Assembly: GCA_964019425.1 (NCBI GenBank)
Contig: OZ025791.1
Coordinates: 1,030,501 to 1,094,500, forward strand
Reading direction: 5' to 3'
DNA length: 64,000 bases
Source of the DNA: Flectonema sp. DT1601
Lineage: Eukaryota; Euglenozoa; Diplonemea; Diplonemida; Diplonemidae
Positions 62,504 through 64,000 of this stretch are shown here, piece after piece. The notes under the pieces are model-generated. The model searched no databases. It was given only the letters and a program-made list of their open reading frames with translations, and was not told the origin of the DNA. The first letter of the stretch is position 1, and each line of letters begins with the position of its first letter. The position numbers and the translations under genes are program-made.

Positions 62504-62792
62504 ACCCGCTAGATCGTAGTTCACAATTCCATTCTCCGTTTTCCCCTCCGTGTTTTTCTCCCTTTTCCTTTTCTCTAGTTGCGTCGCTGAAACTAAACCA
62601 AACCAACTTCTTACTTTTAGGTTAAGTCGGTCTCAGCGACTGCGAAAAAGCCAACGTTTTGCGTGTGTTCGTAAAGGGTTTTTCTGATTTCCGACTAGCA
62701 GCGCCAAGCCCTACGCAAGTGATTCTTTAACCCTCCCATTATACTTCACCCCTCAGGAATTACCGAACAAGATCAATGGCTCAATTATATTT
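62504..62792 (+). repeat. Dispersed repeat R1, copy B
   Basis: Inverted partner of 10187-10475, about 290 bp with high identity; reads towards a T-rich 3' end (TTATATTTTTCTTTTT). Confidence 0.75.
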
Positions 62793-64000
62793 TTCTTTTT
62801 AACTAATGCAAAGATAAAAACAAGGGGGGAAAAAACCGTAATTAAATAAAAAGGTTCAGCCAAATGGGGAATTTGAGAAGCTTGAGAAAGCCTCAGACAA
62901 AAGAGAACGAACCTGGGATTATATCGCGCTTGGAAAGCATTTAAGTGTAAAATAGCCATGGGAAGGAGAGAGAAATGTGGGAAGGAACACCACATCGAAC
63001 TAGCTAACCTAGTAGTTTCTTTTTTTATAATCTGGGTAGAGGGCGAAGAGGAGGAGGGGGGAAAAGAAATTAGAAGAAAAACAGTATTTAACTTTGTTCA
63101 CAAACGTGTATAGTACGATCACTTCTTTGTGTTTAGCATTAGCTATAATTAGCGAGGAGTTATCATAAATTAGATAAACATTCAAATCAGATTAACAAAT
63201 CGTAAGGACATCAAACGATTGGTTTTCGGACTAAAAATAGTAAAAATGTAGCAAGAGAGTAAGGGGGATCATGCATGTCCAACTCATCGCGTTTGCCCCT
63301 TGAGGGCAAAGATAAGGAAGTCCAATACATTGCGTACAGAGCATCGCTGATACAGCAAACTAAAGAGCATCGGGTTAACTCCCTAGTGCTACAAGGCAAC
63401 AGCAACGTAATTAGACCAATCTTGTTAGGATTGTTATGGTTTAGCTTCCGCTGACGGGAAAAGGGGGATTTATTACGATACGAAAGGGAGGGGGAAAAGA
63501 AACTAGAAAAACAGGATTTGGCTTTGCCCACAACGTCTATAGTACCATCATTTCGTTGTGCAAATAGAAATCACCCGAAGAGAATCATCAGTTCGGTATT
63601 TCCCGCTTATTATTCTTTTTTCCGGTTGCAAAATCGCAGTCGTACCACAAGTCATCAAAGATTAGCATTTTACAGCTACCCATCAATAATTAAAATTATT
63701 AAAGAAAAAGTTTTCGGGAAAGAGGGAGAAGAAGAAAAAGAAAACGGAACACAGAACTTGTCTGGCCGCTGTGCACGAATTAGACTTCACAAGTATAGCA
63801 ATTAATTGCCGAGTAGAGAAAAGACTAAAAAAAGGTTGAAAGAGTGACAAAATAAAACACTCCTTGATCGCATTCAAGGCTACATGTCAATTGAAAAGAT
63901 TCGTTGTCGACGAGCGGGGAAAGAAAATATGAAAAACAGTAAACGGCTTTGAGTATCGCAACAACTGTTGTCATCTACTTGCATAATCAGTAGGCAATTA
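62793..64000. repeat. Degenerate tandem array at the right edge, unit about 430 bp
   Basis: The sequence GGGGAAAAGAAA..GAAAAACAG followed by CTTTG..CACAA and CTATAGTAC occurs at about 63055, 63485 and, in weaker form, 63915. The first unit includes an R3 copy (63145-63460). No gene is supported. Confidence 0.55.

Noticed and set aside
1-64000. CRISPR arrays, rRNA genes, bacterial operons
   Set aside because: No regularly spaced short repeats with unique spacers, no rRNA-like blocks and no Shine-Dalgarno/operon spacing; the DNA is eukaryotic.

Overview
This is nuclear DNA of a eukaryote, most likely a free-living protist. The evidence is eukaryote-only protein families (MAP kinase, FYVE, SAM, F-box, CHMP5/VPS60, class-2-type laccase), one clear 51-nt GT-AG intron, the standard genetic code, AT-rich spacers full of long homopolymer runs, and genes that are almost all single open frames. 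I cannot name the lineage from the sequence alone.

Layout: twenty protein genes or gene candidates are called and all lie on the minus strand. From left to right: a cut-off zinc-finger-like gene (1-519), a secreted beta-helix protein (1459-3459), a TDY-type MAP kinase (5051-6601), an argininosuccinate synthase-like protein (7171-8568), a 4.5-kb repeat-rich gap, a CHASE membrane protein (13051-15042), a second CHASE protein with a cyclase-like tail (18322-20619), a 3.4-kb gap, an F-box/multi-membrane protein (24034-25572), a laccase (26645-28591), a 2154-residue RNase III/Dicer-like protein with a repetitive Q/N-rich tail (29162-35626), a SAM-domain scaffold (36021-39593), a coiled-coil protein (40177-42606), a class III aminotransferase (43329-44771), an ankyrin/membrane protein (45126-47084), a triple-FYVE protein (48884-49684), two small Cys-rich membrane proteins (50602-51339 and 53038-53568, the latter spliced), a threonine dehydratase-like protein (55926-57524), a doubtful 63-residue ORF, an SP-rich basic protein (59265-59891) and CHMP5/VPS60 (60256-60897). 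An inverted-repeat element (54204-55608) carries its own ORF, and a shorter TIR element lies at 61102-61816. The last kilobase is a degenerate tandem array.

Two themes stand out. First, the genes are strictly co-directional, and nearly all have a pyrimidine-tract/AG acceptor-like site 1-60 nt upstream of the start codon. That fits spliced-leader trans-splicing or pervasive 5'-UTR introns. Second, several otherwise well-preserved enzymes have changed catalytic residues: threonine dehydratase lacks its PLP lysine, argininosuccinate synthase lacks its SGGLDTS core, the MAP kinase reads HRDIT instead of HRDLK, the first RNase III domain has lost its acidic residues, and the CHASE-linked cyclase-like domain has no visible metal-binding aspartates.

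Functionally the window mixes signalling (MAPK, CHASE receptors, SP-rich SAM scaffold), endosomal trafficking (triple FYVE, CHMP5), small-RNA or RNA processing (RNase III protein), amino-acid or phosphonate metabolism and secreted oxidative/carbohydrate-active proteins. Nothing in the order suggests one dedicated pathway cluster. Family names come from recognised motifs; no database search was possible.
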